From assembly GCF_020166395.1 (NCBI RefSeq), contig NZ_JAIQXU010000011.1, forward strand, positions 62,001-126,000: a stretch of DNA of 64,000 bases, given 5' to 3'. Each line of letters starts with the position of its first letter. The first letter of the stretch is position 1. Below are positions 34,612-44,044 of this stretch, in pieces. The DNA comes from Deinococcus betulae (GTDB lineage Bacteria; Deinococcota; Deinococci; Deinococcales; Deinococcaceae). Both the position numbers and the translations under genes were made by a program. Below the pieces are notes generated by a model that had not been told where the DNA came from, did no database searches, and saw only the letters and a program-made list of their open reading frames with translations.

Positions 34612-35254
34612 CGTGAGGCGCCTGCTCACCCGAACGAACCAGAATGGCAGGCAGCCCCACGCCACCCGCTCCCTGCACATCGGCTGTCAAGCTGTCACCG
34701 ATCATCCAGACCGGCGCGGCCCCTGGATGCGCCCGGAGGACCGCCCGGAAGGCTTCGGGATGAGGTTTTTCCCAGCCCAGCGCCGCCGACGTGTAGACCG
34801 TGTCCAGTAGAGGCGTCAGCCCCAGCGCGTCCAGCACCTGCTCCAGTTCCGGCACATGATTGCTCAGGACCACGTGGCGCCACCCTCTGCTCTGCAGGTC
34901 TTGCAAGACCGGCAGCGTCTCGGGGTAGAGCCGCCACGCCGCTGGGGCCAGGTAAGCGGCCCGCACCAGCGGCACCAACGCGGCCGCGTCTGCCGCTGCC
35001 ACCCCGGCCCCTTTGTAGGCAGCGAGGAAGACATGGTCGAGTTCGGCCCACCAGGCGCCTGGATGGGTCTGCTGGGGGTGGGCCTGCTCTGGATGGTGCC
35101 AGCGAAACCCCTGGGCCAGCCCAGGCCGCAGGGCCTCCAGCGTCACCCCGTGTCCAGGCTGCTGCTGGTCCAGAACGTCCAGCAGCGCGCCGCTCCAGAG
35201 CCCAGGGCGGTGCGCCAGCGTGCCGTCAAAGTCCCAGATCAGCAGCGGCAGCAT
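34547..35254 (-). CDS. HAD-superfamily phosphatase
   Basis: The 235-residue protein has IWDFDGTL (motif I, with the nucleophile Asp), VVLSNH (motif II), LGWEKPHP (motif III Lys) and VWMIGDSLTADVQGA (motif IV). The cap is helical, as in phosphoglycolate phosphatase and related enzymes. The substrate is unknown. Its 3' end overlaps the frameshifted GNAT gene on the opposite strand. Confidence 0.88.
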   Translation of the reverse strand: MLPLLIWDFDGTLAHRPGLWSGALLDVLDQQQPGHGVTLEALRPGLAQGFRWHHPEQAHPQQTHPGAWWAELDHVFLAAYKGAGVAAADAAALVPLVRAAYLAPAAWRLYPETLPVLQDLQSRGWRHVVLSNHVPELEQVLDALGLTPLLDTVYTSAALGWEKPHPEAFRAVLRAHPGAAPVWMIGDSLTADVQGAGGVGLPAILVRSGEQAPHVSADLWGVLRLVGTPDVSARP

Positions 35255-35266
35255 AGATGAGGCGCG

Positions 35267-35794
35267 TTACTTCTTCAGCGTCAAGGTGCAGGTGCCCACC
35301 TTCAGCCCGGCGGCGCGCATGGTCGCTAGAGCCTCTTCTGTTGTTCGGGGATCGGGGAGGTCGGCGTCCAGCTTGTCCGTCTCGGCCTTGATCTCATCCA
35401 GCGTGCCCACCAGCAGCGCGCCGCGTCCAGTCCGGCCTTCCAGGAAGCCCAGGCACAACACCACGTCGCCGCCGGCCACCAGACCGCCGCTGAAATCGCC
35501 CGCGTAAAACGAGCCGTCTTGTGGGGTGTAAGACAGGCCGCCCAGCTCCGAATCAAAGTCCCAGCTGTCCCCTTCCCAGGTAGCGGCCTTGGCTGTCAGC
35601 ACCACCTCGCGGCTGAGTTTCTGGCCGTTGGCAGCAGTACCACTCAGGATCCAGGTCTGTCCCGGCTTGACCGGCAGATGAGCCGCCGGCGCACCAAACG
35701 GCGCCACCGCACGCGGCTGGGCATTTTGGCTGCCGCCTGCAAGAGCGACAGAGGGAGGCAGCAGCAGAGAAACGGCCAGCAGAGCACGCACCAT
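35267..35794 (-). CDS. Secreted hypothetical protein
   Basis: The 175-residue protein begins with a signal peptide (MVRALLAVSLLLPPSVALAG). The mature part has PGQTWILSGTAANGQ near its start and two cysteines (VVLCLGF and VGTCTLTL). The GQTW opening is similar to segments of the larger secreted protein at 38809-39969, suggesting a shared domain. The upstream in-frame extension has no signal-peptide character, so the start at 35794 is preferred. It is followed closely by a HAD gene on the same strand. Function unknown. Confidence 0.65.
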   Translation of the reverse strand: MVRALLAVSLLLPPSVALAGGSQNAQPRAVAPFGAPAAHLPVKPGQTWILSGTAANGQKLSREVVLTAKAATWEGDSWDFDSELGGLSYTPQDGSFYAGDFSGGLVAGGDVVLCLGFLEGRTGRGALLVGTLDEIKAETDKLDADLPDPRTTEEALATMRAAGLKVGTCTLTLKK

Positions 35795-35842
35795 AAGGCA
35801 GAGGCTAGCAGGCGGCCCCGCCGCACGTTGCGGCACCCCAGG

Positions 35843-36745
35843 TCAGACTTCGCCGCCCCAGGTCAGGCCGTGCTCCACCCAAGCCGCTTCAATGTGGGTC
35901 AGAGCGTCCAGCGGCAGGGGGCCGTCCTCAATCAAGCGGATATTCCTCTCCAGGTTGTCAATGTTTGTCGTGCCCACGATGGCGCTGTGGACACCCGGCG
36001 CAAACGCGGTAAACCGCAGAGCGAACGCGGTCCAGTCCAGACCCGTCGCTTCGCGGACCGCATTCAAATTCAGCACGCGCAGGCGGTCCCAGTAGGTTTC
36101 GGCGTAGTCGCCCACCGGGCGCGTCTCAAAGCGCCACGCCGCGTTGGCGATGGGCCGCTTGGCGATCACGCCCAGGCCGCGCTCGTTGGTACCGCTCAGC
36201 AGCTGACGGCGGCTGAACTGGTCGGCCAGATTCACGCTGGTCTCCACGCTGCCAAAGCGGCCCGAACTGATGGCGCCGGCCAGCGCCTCGTTCTCGCCGC
36301 TGTAGGCCGCCACGCGAATCAGACCCGCCGAGCGCGCCTCGTCCAGCGCCATCAGCAGGTCCTCGCGGCGCAGCACGTCGGCCGGGCAGGAGTGCAGGTG
36401 AAAAATATCAATCCAGTCGCAGCGCAGCCGAGTCAGGGCCTGCTCAATGCCCAGGCGAATGGCCTGGGGCGTCCAGTCTTCGGCACCCTCAGCCCCGTAG
36501 CCGCCTTTGCTGCTCAGAATGTAGTCGTGACGGCGGTACGAGAGGTGACGCCCGATGCGTTCTTCGCTCAGGCCGTAGCCGCGCGCCGTATCCACCAGGG
36601 TGATACCCCGGTCAATGGCGCGGTTGAGCAGGGTGCCGGCCTCATCTTCGCTCAGGTGCCCCGAGCCGACCTGTCCGGCCCCCAGCCCCAGCACACTGAC
36701 CCTTAGCCCCGTATCGCCAAACGCCCTCTGTTCCATAGGGGGCAT
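35843..36745 (-). CDS. Aldo/keto reductase
   Basis: The ~300-residue protein is an NADPH-dependent aldo/keto reductase barrel. The catalytic tetrad can be placed: Asp in LVDTARGYG and Tyr in the same segment, Lys in YILSSKGGYG, and His in DIFHLHSCP. The C-terminal cofactor region is VHSAIVGTTNIDNLERN. It resembles YajO/L-glyceraldehyde reductase-type oxidoreductases; the true substrate is unknown. ATGs at 36745 and 36736 are both plausible starts and neither has a strong ribosome site. Confidence 0.88.
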   Translation of the reverse strand: MPPMEQRAFGDTGLRVSVLGLGAGQVGSGHLSEDEAGTLLNRAIDRGITLVDTARGYGLSEERIGRHLSYRRHDYILSSKGGYGAEGAEDWTPQAIRLGIEQALTRLRCDWIDIFHLHSCPADVLRREDLLMALDEARSAGLIRVAAYSGENEALAGAISSGRFGSVETSVNLADQFSRRQLLSGTNERGLGVIAKRPIANAAWRFETRPVGDYAETYWDRLRVLNLNAVREATGLDWTAFALRFTAFAPGVHSAIVGTTNIDNLERNIRLIEDGPLPLDALTHIEAAWVEHGLTWGGEV

Positions 36746-36823
36746 TGTGGCGCCTGTTTGCAGTGCGGCCCACCGTTCATGAAATAAACCGCAGAAGGGG
36801 GCTAGCCTGCCAGCGGCCGTGCC

Positions 36824-36850
36824 CAAAAAGAAAGCCGGACGACGCCGGCT
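36824..36850 (-). terminator. Intrinsic terminator of the ABC exporter gene
   Basis: On the minus strand a hairpin (AGCCGG...CCGGCT) is followed by TTTCTTTTT. It lies 18 bp past the stop of the ABC exporter gene. Confidence 0.75.
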
Positions 36851-36867
36851 CCTGGGTGGTCAAGCGC

Positions 36868-38697
36868 TTACGCCTGGCTGTACAACTCGGCCCGCCCCTG
36901 CTCTTCAGCGCGGAACTGCAGTTCATACAGGTCGCGGTACAGGCCGCCGCGCGCCAGCAACTCGGCGTGAGAGCCGTCTTCCACAATCCGCCCGCCGTCC
37001 ATCACCACGATGCGGTCGGCGGTGCGAATGGTGCTGAGGCGGTGGGCAATCACAAAGGTGGTGCGCCCCTGCATCAGCCGTTCCAGGGCGGCCTGCACCA
37101 GCGCTTCGGATTCGTTGTCCAGGGCGCTGGTGGCCTCGTCCAGAATCAGGATGCGGGGGTCTTTGAGCAGGGCGCGGGCAATGGCGACGCGCTGCCGCTG
37201 CCCGCCCGAGAGCTTCACACCCCGCTCGCCCACCACTGTGTCATAGCCCAGTTCAAAGGTGCTGATGAAGTCGTGCGCGTTGGCCGCGCGGGCCGCCGCC
37301 TCCACTTCTTCGGGCCGGGCGCCGGGGCGGCCGTACAGAATATTCTCGCGGATGGTGCCGGAAAACAGCAGCGTTTCCTGGGGCACCAGCCCCACCTGGG
37401 CGCGCAGGTCCGCCACGGCGTACTCGCGCAGGTCGTGGCCGTCCACCCGCAGAGCACCGCCCGTCACGTCCCAGAAGCGGCCAATCAGGCTGACCAGGGT
37501 GGTCTTGCCCGCGCCGCTGGGGCCCACCAGCGCCACGACCTGCCCGGCCGGCACGTCCAGCGTCAGGTCCCGGAGAACCGGCGCGTTTTCGTAGGCAAAC
37601 TGCACGCCCTCAAAGGTGACGCGGCCCTCGGCACGCTTCAGCGGCGCGGGCGTGGCCGGCTCGGGCAGGTCGCTGCGCTCGTCCAGCAGCTCGAAGATGC
37701 GGCCAGAGGCCCCGAGCGCCTCCTGAAACTGGTTGAAGATGCCAGTCAGCGCTGCCACCGTGCCCCCCACCTGCAGCGCGTAGAACAGAAAGGTCACGAG
37801 GTTGCCCGGGGTCATGGCGCCCCCCATAACCTGCCGCCCGCCGTACCACAGCACCACGGCCAGCGCACCGAACGTCAGGAAGCTCATGGTGCCGGTCATT
37901 AGGGCCTGCAATTGCGCGCGCTTCAGGGCAGCCAGAAAGCTCAGCTTCACGCCCTGGCCGTAGCGGCCCCGTTCCAGGTTTTCGGCGGTAAAGCTCTGCA
38001 CCACCCGCACGCCGCTGATGGCTTCCTCGGCGCTGGCGTTGGCGCTCGCCACCGCATCCTGCACTTCACGGCTGACCACGCGAATGCGGCGGCCTATGGC
38101 AAAGGCCGTGCCGATCACCAGCGGAATCACCGCCAGCGTCAGCAGGCTCAGGCGCGGACTGGTCGTCACCAGCAAGATCACCGCCCCGATCAGGCTGACC
38201 GTCTGCGCTGCCAGCTGCGCCAGTGCCGAACTCGTGACGCCCTGCACCGTGCCCACATCGGCGGTCAGGCGGCTGGTCAGGTCGCCGGTCTTATGGTCGC
38301 CAAAAAAGCGTGGCGAGAGGGTCAGCAGGTGCGAAAACAGCGCTCCCCGCAGGTCGGCCACCACCCCTGCCCCCACGCGCGCCAGCAGATACGACTGCGC
38401 CGCCCCGAACAGCGCCGACAGCGCGAAAATGCCCAGCAGGCCCAGCACGGTGCGGTCCAGCGGGCCGGTGTCGGTGCTGCCCACCTTCAGAAACGAGGCG
38501 TCGATCAGCTGCCCAAACAGCGCCGGAAACGCCAGGTTCAGGCCGCTGGAAACCAGGGTGGCCAGCACGCCCAGCACAAATAGGGCGCGGTAGGGGCGGG
38601 CGTAGGCCAGCAGGCGGCGCAGCTGCCGGGGGTCGCCTTTGGGGCGGCGGCCACCAGCGCCGGCCGTCACCATCATGGAGCTGGGGCGAGAAAGCAT
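36868..38697 (-). CDS. ABC exporter, fused membrane and ATPase domains
   Basis: The ~609-residue half-transporter has a six-helix membrane domain (residues ~30-330) and an ATPase domain with Walker A GPSGAGKTT, signature LSGGQRQR, Walker B ILILDEATSALD and H-loop IAHRLST. This is the MsbA/BmrA architecture; it would work as a homodimer exporting lipids, drugs or peptides, substrate unknown. MLSRPSSMM at 38697 is the likely start; a Met 7 codons upstream also exists. It is monocistronic, with a hairpin terminator after it. Confidence 0.9.
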   Translation of the reverse strand: MLSRPSSMMVTAGAGGRRPKGDPRQLRRLLAYARPYRALFVLGVLATLVSSGLNLAFPALFGQLIDASFLKVGSTDTGPLDRTVLGLLGIFALSALFGAAQSYLLARVGAGVVADLRGALFSHLLTLSPRFFGDHKTGDLTSRLTADVGTVQGVTSSALAQLAAQTVSLIGAVILLVTTSPRLSLLTLAVIPLVIGTAFAIGRRIRVVSREVQDAVASANASAEEAISGVRVVQSFTAENLERGRYGQGVKLSFLAALKRAQLQALMTGTMSFLTFGALAVVLWYGGRQVMGGAMTPGNLVTFLFYALQVGGTVAALTGIFNQFQEALGASGRIFELLDERSDLPEPATPAPLKRAEGRVTFEGVQFAYENAPVLRDLTLDVPAGQVVALVGPSGAGKTTLVSLIGRFWDVTGGALRVDGHDLREYAVADLRAQVGLVPQETLLFSGTIRENILYGRPGARPEEVEAAARAANAHDFISTFELGYDTVVGERGVKLSGGQRQRVAIARALLKDPRILILDEATSALDNESEALVQAALERLMQGRTTFVIAHRLSTIRTADRIVVMDGGRIVEDGSHAELLARGGLYRDLYELQFRAEEQGRAELYSQA

Positions 38698-38808
38698 GGC
38701 TGTAGGGTACGCCCCCACCAGGGGGACGGGTGGCTCAAGAGAGAAGTGGGCGGTGGCCAGTCGGGGGTGGGACCAGCAGGGGATGAAGCGGCCTTGCCCA
38801 CCTTCTCT

Positions 38809-39969
38809 TTACTTCAGTCCTGTCACCACTGGCCGCACCCAGCATTCCCCCGTAGCTTCGAGGTCGTCGCCTTCCTGGCGCAGGGCGCGGCCCAGAACAC
38901 GGTTGGTCAGTTGCAGGCCCGGCCCGTCAAACTGGTCCACCTTGCCAATCCCTATATCGCGGCCCTGCTCGACCACGCAGGCGTGAATGACGCCCTGGTC
39001 GTCGTGGCGAAAAAAGAACACCCGCTCCTGGGCGCTGCCGCCGTCCACCCGCTCAATGCTCAGCAGCCCCGATGTGGGCCCGAACCAGCCGCCAGTCAAC
39101 TCGCCTGAGGCGGTATGGCCCGCCGCCACACCGGTAAAGGTTCCCTCCGGCATGCCCATTTCCCAGACCTGACCAGCTCCCAGTGCCAGCGGCCAGCGGG
39201 GGAGGGCGCTGGCCAGGCGTGGGAGGGTGGTGCGCGCTGGCCGCATCACACACAGGCCCACGGGCGTCCCGCCGCTGCTCAGGTATTGCCCCTGAAGCAC
39301 GCCATCTTTCAGGCCGTCCAGACTGGCCAGGCAGCCGGTCTGCAACTCGACCGGGCGGGCCGTGGCGAAGTTGATGCTGAATCCCTGGGGGTCATAGGTG
39401 GTCAGTGCCAACAGGTTGGGGGCAGCGCCCAGGTCACCCAGCCGGCCTTTGACGGCCTGACCGCTGGGCGTCTTGCCGAAACTCGTCAGGCGGGCGGCGT
39501 AGATGCCGTCAGGCGTGTCTATTTCCCAGTCCCCCACGGCGGGAATTCCAGCCCAGGTCAGCGCCTGGCCCTGCGGAAGCAGATTGCGGGTTTCACCCCG
39601 GCAGGTGCCCAGGTCGTGGCCGCTTTCCTGCTGACTCAGGTAAACCCGCGCCGCGCCGTTCAGGACCGTGCTGCTGGATGTGAGACCAGTGGTCGGCACC
39701 CGGCACATCCACCACGTCGTTTTGTCCACGGCCACGAACCGCAGGGCGTCGGCCTCATGCAGCACGAAGCCCGACAACTGGCGCCCGCCCACGTTGACCT
39801 GCCCCAGCGCGTCTCCATCCTTGTCTGTGCCCGTGGCTTTGAACGTCATCATCTGTGCCCCCAGCACAAACGTCCAGGTGGTACCCGCCTGGGGATGAGG
39901 CTGGCTCTGGGCCAACGCGGGTGAGGCGAGGGCGGCGGTCAGGGTCAACCAACGAACCAGGCGTGTCAT
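38809..39969 (-). CDS. Secreted hypothetical protein with repeated GxxW domain
   Basis: The 386-residue protein starts with a signal peptide (MTRLVRWLTLTAALASPALA). The mature sequence seems to contain two related halves, each opening with a G-x-x-W segment (AGTTWTFVLG and AGQVWEMGMP), the same pattern as GQTWILSG in the protein at 35267-35794. Several single cysteines could form disulfides. It is probably a periplasmic or extracellular beta-rich protein. Its role and partners are unknown. Confidence 0.6.
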   Translation of the reverse strand: MTRLVRWLTLTAALASPALAQSQPHPQAGTTWTFVLGAQMMTFKATGTDKDGDALGQVNVGGRQLSGFVLHEADALRFVAVDKTTWWMCRVPTTGLTSSSTVLNGAARVYLSQQESGHDLGTCRGETRNLLPQGQALTWAGIPAVGDWEIDTPDGIYAARLTSFGKTPSGQAVKGRLGDLGAAPNLLALTTYDPQGFSINFATARPVELQTGCLASLDGLKDGVLQGQYLSSGGTPVGLCVMRPARTTLPRLASALPRWPLALGAGQVWEMGMPEGTFTGVAAGHTASGELTGGWFGPTSGLLSIERVDGGSAQERVFFFRHDDQGVIHACVVEQGRDIGIGKVDQFDGPGLQLTNRVLGRALRQEGDDLEATGECWVRPVVTGLK

Positions 39970-40037
39970 GGCCCCAGCTTGCCTCCCTACCTGAGACAGT
40001 TAGCAGGACAGTTCGGTCGTGAGGAGCCGCGCTAATT

Positions 40038-40266
40038 GGTTTTTCAAAAGTCGAACCAATTGCATGCACCTGGACATCTGGCCCCAGTACCGCCCAGGTC
40101 CAGGCGAGGCCGTTGTGCGCACAGCGTGCAGGCCTTGGCGATGGGCGCAGGGGATAGCGTCGAGGCCAGACCCGTCAATGAAAAGAACAGGTCAAGCAAC
40201 GCCAGTCAAACCTCTCCTCTCCCCCAGTGCCAACGTCTGTTCCCCGGCACTCTGGGGGTAGGGGGC
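40038..40266. repeat. Dispersed intergenic repeat, copy 2
   Basis: Diverged copy of the element at 371-593. Conserved blocks are at 40089-40132 (begins ACCGCCCAGGTCCAGGCGAG), 40158-40182 (begins GCGTCGAGGCCAGACCCGTC) and 40226-40246 (CAGTGCCAACGTCTG). A shared AAGTCGAACC segment at 40048-40057 matches the left end of copy 1. It lies about 60 bp past the stop of minus-strand ald, as copy 1 does for pyrE. Confidence 0.75.
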
Positions 40267-40326
40267 ACGCTCAAAACAGAACCGCCCCCCACCTCACCGG
40301 CAGGGGACGATCTCCTGTTCTGTCTC

Positions 40327-41433
40327 TTAGGCCAGCGCCGCTTCTGCCGCCACATACGGCAGGTCAAAAGCGTCGGCTACACCCTGATAGGTCAGCTTGC
40401 CCTGGTGCGTATTCAGACCCAGGCCCAGCGCCTTGCTGCGGCTCAGGGCCGCCACGCCGTGGTCGGCCAGCAGCAGGGCGTAGGGCAGCGTCTGGTTCGT
40501 CAGCGCAAAGGTGCTGGTGCGGGGCACAGCGCCAGGCATGTTGGCCACGCCGTAATGAATGACGCCGTCCACCAGGTAGGTGGGGTCGTCGTGGGTGGTC
40601 GCGTGAATCGTCTCCACGCAGCCGCCCTGGTCCACGGCCACGTCCACGATGACGCTGCCTTCCGGCATGAGCTTCAGCATGTCGCGCGTCACCAGATGCG
40701 GGGCCTTGGCGCCGGGAATCAGCACGCCACCGATCAAGAGGTCCGTGTCGGGCAGCAGGGCGCGGATGTTCGCCTCACTGCTCATCATGGTGGTCAGCTT
40801 GCCGAAGAACACGTCATCCAGGTAAGCCAGGCGGCGCTGCGACACGTCCAGAATGGTCACCTTGGCGCCCAGCCCCATCGCCATCTTGGCGGCGTTGGTG
40901 CCCACCACGCCCCCGCCGATAATCGTGACCTGGCCAGGCTGCACGCCGGGCACGCCGCCCAGCAGGACGCCACGGCCACCCACGGGCTTTTGCAGGTGGT
41001 ACGCGCCGGCCTGCACGCTCAGGCGGCCCGCAACCTCGCTCATGGGGGTCAGCAGCGGCAGGCTGCCGTCTTCAAGCTGCACGGTTTCGTAGGCCACGCC
41101 GGTTGTGCCGCTTTGCAGCAGGGCGTCGGTCAGGGGGCGGTCGGCGGCCAGGTGCAGATAGGTAAACAGCAGCAGATCGGCACGCAGGTACTTGTACTCA
41201 CTGGCGATGGGCTCTTTGACCTTCACGACCATCTCGGCGGCCCAGGCGTCGTCAGCGCTGCCCAGGGTGGCACCGGCATCTACGTACTCCTGATCGGCAA
41301 TGCCGCTGCCCACGCCCGCACCCTGCTGAACGGTGACGCGGTGGCCCCGGCGCACCAGGGTGGCGACCCCGCCGGGCGTGAGGGCGACGCGGTTTTCCTT
41401 GACCTTGATTTCTTTGGGCAGTCCAATATGCAT
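40327..41433 (-). CDS. ald: Alanine dehydrogenase
   Basis: Ald interconverts L-alanine and pyruvate plus ammonia with NAD(H). The 368-residue product matches the family in length and motifs: N-terminal [20 protein letters not shown], the catalytic-site KVKEP lysine and YLHLAAD histidine, the [19 protein letters not shown] nucleotide-binding loop, and [10 protein letters not shown]. It is divergent from an Lrp/AsnC gene, a common arrangement in which the regulator activates ald in response to alanine. An AT-richer stretch between them should hold both promoters. Confidence 0.96.
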   Translation of the reverse strand: MHIGLPKEIKVKENRVALTPGGVATLVRRGHRVTVQQGAGVGSGIADQEYVDAGATLGSADDAWAAEMVVKVKEPIASEYKYLRADLLLFTYLHLAADRPLTDALLQSGTTGVAYETVQLEDGSLPLLTPMSEVAGRLSVQAGAYHLQKPVGGRGVLLGGVPGVQPGQVTIIGGGVVGTNAAKMAMGLGAKVTILDVSQRRLAYLDDVFFGKLTTMMSSEANIRALLPDTDLLIGGVLIPGAKAPHLVTRDMLKLMPEGSVIVDVAVDQGGCVETIHATTHDDPTYLVDGVIHYGVANMPGAVPRTSTFALTNQTLPYALLLADHGVAALSRSKALGLGLNTHQGKLTYQGVADAFDLPYVAAEAALA

Positions 41434-41595
41434 GGTGACCTCGCAGGCCGCGCAGGCGAGGGCCTACGGGCAGATATGGTTTAACTTTCAACGCAAGATT
41501 AACAGTTTAGGCTGCAACAACGATTGCCAACACAGGCGGTATTTGGGGGCAGGACCGCAACACAGTTGCGCGAATATGCCAGAATAGCGGCAATC

Positions 41596-42066
41596 ATGTC
41601 GCAAGCCATTCTGGACGCCACCGACCGGCAGATTCTGGGCATCCTGCAACGGGACGCCCGCATTCCCAACACGGAACTGGCCGATGAAATTGGCCTGACC
41701 CCTGCCCCCACCCTGCGCCGGGTGCGGCGACTGGAAGAAGAGGGGGTGATCCAGCGCTACGTGGCGCTGCTGGACCCCAAACTGGTGGGCCGCGAACTGA
41801 TGGTCATGGTGCGCGTGACCCTGGACAAGCAGACCAAGGCGGGTTTTGAACAGTTTGCCCAGAAAATGCAGGAGCGGCCCGAGGTGCTGGAATGCTTTCT
41901 ATGCCTGGGGGACATTGACTACCTGCTGAAAGTCTGCGTGCCGGACCTGGACGCCTACCAGCATTTTCTGGTGAACACGCTGGCGGCGATTCCGGGCGTC
42001 AGGAACACCGCCAGCACGATTGTGGTCAAGCAGGAGAAACACACCACGAGCCTGCCGCTGGACTGA
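41596..42066 (+). CDS. Lrp/AsnC-family transcriptional regulator
   Basis: The 156-residue protein has the N-terminal HTH (LDATDRQILGILQRDARIPNTELADEIGLTPAPTLRRVRRLEEEGVI) and C-terminal RAM ligand domain (LECFLCLGDIDYLLKVCVPDLDAY) of the leucine-responsive family. The start at 41596 is set by the family; the frame is open further upstream. It is divergent from ald with 162 bp between starts, so it probably controls ald and itself in response to an amino acid. Confidence 0.93.
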   Translation: MSQAILDATDRQILGILQRDARIPNTELADEIGLTPAPTLRRVRRLEEEGVIQRYVALLDPKLVGRELMVMVRVTLDKQTKAGFEQFAQKMQERPEVLECFLCLGDIDYLLKVCVPDLDAYQHFLVNTLAAIPGVRNTASTIVVKQEKHTTSLPLD

Positions 42067-42513
42067 GGCTTGGGGTGACAGGGTCAGCCTCCTGCCCAGA
42101 GGGGCAGAGGGAGCCCCGCTACGCCCGGCAAACGTTTTGATTTGAGCTGGCGGAGTTGGCCGCTCCGTTCACGTGTCTTGCTCGGGCGCCATCCTTTGCC
42201 CATTAAAATCCGCGCGCCCAAGCGCAAGTGGGCCGCTTAAGGTAGCAGGGAGGGCAGGAGCCGCCCCAAGCGAGTGCAGACACACAAAGGCCTCACCCAT
42301 GCCTGGATGCCACCGGAACAGGAATCTTGTTGCGGCTTAGAGGTTCTCTCTTCTCACCCGCAAAGAACTCATCAAGCTGCGGAGCAAAGAGAGGGCGTCC
42401 GGGCTTACTCCCCTACTCTCGACTGCCCACATCCCATTCTCCACACTCCCCCTCCTGTATCACCTACACTTCCCTCTCCCCTCTCTCATCTTGTGCGTGA
42501 AACACTGCAGCTC
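42067..42513. other. Intergenic region with pyrimidine-rich tract
   Basis: 447 bp without a convincing gene. Its last ~90 bp (about 42410-42490) are almost purely C and T on the plus strand, directly before the cyclophilin gene. The frame running in from 42274 has no family support. A promoter for the cyclophilin gene should lie here but I cannot place it. Confidence 0.5.
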
Positions 42514-43263
42514 ATGCGTTCATGCCTTCCGTTTGCCCTGGCCCTGACGGGACTGCTCGCCTCCTGCGCGCCTGCAGCGACCACCACGGCCCAGCCGGCG
42601 GCTCCGTCGCCGGCCCCTGTAGCCACCACGCCAGCCGCACCGGCCACCCCGGCAGCGCCTGTCAACCCAGCGCCAGTTCAGAGCTTCACGGCCGTTGCGC
42701 CCCTGTCAGCCACGCCAGTCCGCACATTCAGCGCGGCGCCGGCTCAGGTCACCGACCCCGCCAAGACGTACCGCGCCGTCCTGAAAACCAGCCGGGGGGA
42801 CGTGACGCTGGAACTGCTGCCCAAGGCGGCGCCGGTGGCCGTCAACAATTTTGTCTTTCTGGCGCTCAACCACTTTTACGACGGCACCCGTTTTCACCGG
42901 GTCATTGACGGCTTCATGGCCCAGGGCGGTGATCCCCTGAGCGCCGATACCAGTCGGCAAGCGGTGTGGGGCACGGGTGGCCCCGGTTACCAGTTCAGTG
43001 CCGAGGTGAATAGCGGCCTACGCTTTGACCGCGCGGGCGTGCTGGGCATGGCGCGCGCCCAGAGCCTGAATTCTCAGGGCAGCCAGTTTTTTATTACGGT
43101 GGCGCCCGCCGACTTTCTTAGCGGCAGCTACACGGTTTTTGGGCGGGTGCTGGCCGGCCAGGACGTGCTGGATAAATTGACGCGCAACTACAACAACGCT
43201 GGACCTATCGCCGGGGCCGCCGCCGACACCCTGCTGAGCGTACAGATTCTTCAGTCGCCGTAA
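42514..43263 (+). CDS. Cyclophilin-type peptidyl-prolyl isomerase, lipoprotein
   Basis: The 249-residue product begins with a lipoprotein signal (MRSCLPFALALTGLLASCAP, lipobox LASC) and a long Ala/Pro/Thr linker. The cyclophilin domain follows: VNNFVFLALNHFYDGTRFHRVIDGFMAQGGDP and GSQFFITVAPADFL, with FHRVI and SQFFI at the expected active-site positions. It would speed folding of secreted proteins at the outer face of the membrane. The ATG at 42514 gives a good signal peptide. PSD-like and hypothetical genes follow on the same strand. Confidence 0.92.
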   Translation: MRSCLPFALALTGLLASCAPAATTTAQPAAPSPAPVATTPAAPATPAAPVNPAPVQSFTAVAPLSATPVRTFSAAPAQVTDPAKTYRAVLKTSRGDVTLELLPKAAPVAVNNFVFLALNHFYDGTRFHRVIDGFMAQGGDPLSADTSRQAVWGTGGPGYQFSAEVNSGLRFDRAGVLGMARAQSLNSQGSQFFITVAPADFLSGSYTVFGRVLAGQDVLDKLTRNYNNAGPIAGAAADTLLSVQILQSP

Positions 43264-43299
43264 ACGCTGGGCGCGCGGCCCACTGGCTACACTGGGCCT

Positions 43300-43965
43300 A
43301 TGCGCGCGCGCTTCGCCCTGCCCCTGCTGGCCGCCGCTGCGGCTGGGTGGTACCTCCGCAGCGTCTACCGTTTTCGTGACCCGGTGCGGCTCCCGCCCCC
43401 TGACGCTGGTGCTGTGCTCAGCCCAGCCGATGGGGTGGTCTGCTTTGTCCGGCGGGTAGAGGGCGGCCTCGTCACGGGCGAAGCCGCTGTGGAAGCGGCG
43501 GCCCTGCTCGGCATAGCAGTAGGCGACGGATGGCTGCTGGGCTTCTTTGTAGGGCCGCTGGACGTTCATTACGCCTACCAGCCGGTCACTGGTCAGCTCC
43601 TTCACGCCAGCCACACGGGCGCGCGGGTGAATGTGCCGCTGCTGGGTCTGGGTGAGGCCCTGGGACTCCTGACTGGCCGCCCGGCTGACCTGCTGGCCCG
43701 GCGCGGGACGCTGGAAAACGAACGGATGACCGCTGTCACCCGTACCGCCCACGGCGACGTGACGCTGACCCTGGTGGCCCCAGGCGCAGGGCTGCACGGC
43801 ACGTCTTTTGTGCGCGCAGGGGACGAGGCGAGGGCTGGACACAAAGCCGCGTTTCTGGCTGAAGGCGGGCTGGCGCTGCTCCACCTCCCGGCTGGGTACA
43901 CGCCTGCCGTCAACGTGGGCGACCGGGTCCAGGGCGCCCAGAGCGTGGCGGCGCGGCAAGGCTAA
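43300..43965 (+). CDS. Phosphatidylserine decarboxylase-like protein lacking the cleavage serine
   Basis: The 221-residue protein matches the short (archaeal-type) PSD family: a membrane-anchor N-terminus, [15 protein letters not shown], the catalytic segment [13 protein letters not shown], and a biotinyl-like C-terminal strand region. In true enzymes a Gly-Ser site near the C-terminus self-cleaves to make the pyruvoyl cofactor. Here the aligned stretch reads [20 protein letters not shown], with no Gly-Ser. Either the site has moved or the protein is not a decarboxylase. It lies 36 bp after the cyclophilin gene. Confidence 0.8.
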   Translation: MRARFALPLLAAAAAGWYLRSVYRFRDPVRLPPPDAGAVLSPADGVVCFVRRVEGGLVTGEAAVEAAALLGIAVGDGWLLGFFVGPLDVHYAYQPVTGQLLHASHTGARVNVPLLGLGEALGLLTGRPADLLARRGTLENERMTAVTRTAHGDVTLTLVAPGAGLHGTSFVRAGDEARAGHKAAFLAEGGLALLHLPAGYTPAVNVGDRVQGAQSVAARQG

Positions 43966-44044
43966 CCAGCGTCACGGCGCGGCGGCGGCCAGAGCGGCTA
44001 TGCTGCCGCAGCGCGTGCCACCCGGCCGCGCCAAGGGAGAGAAC

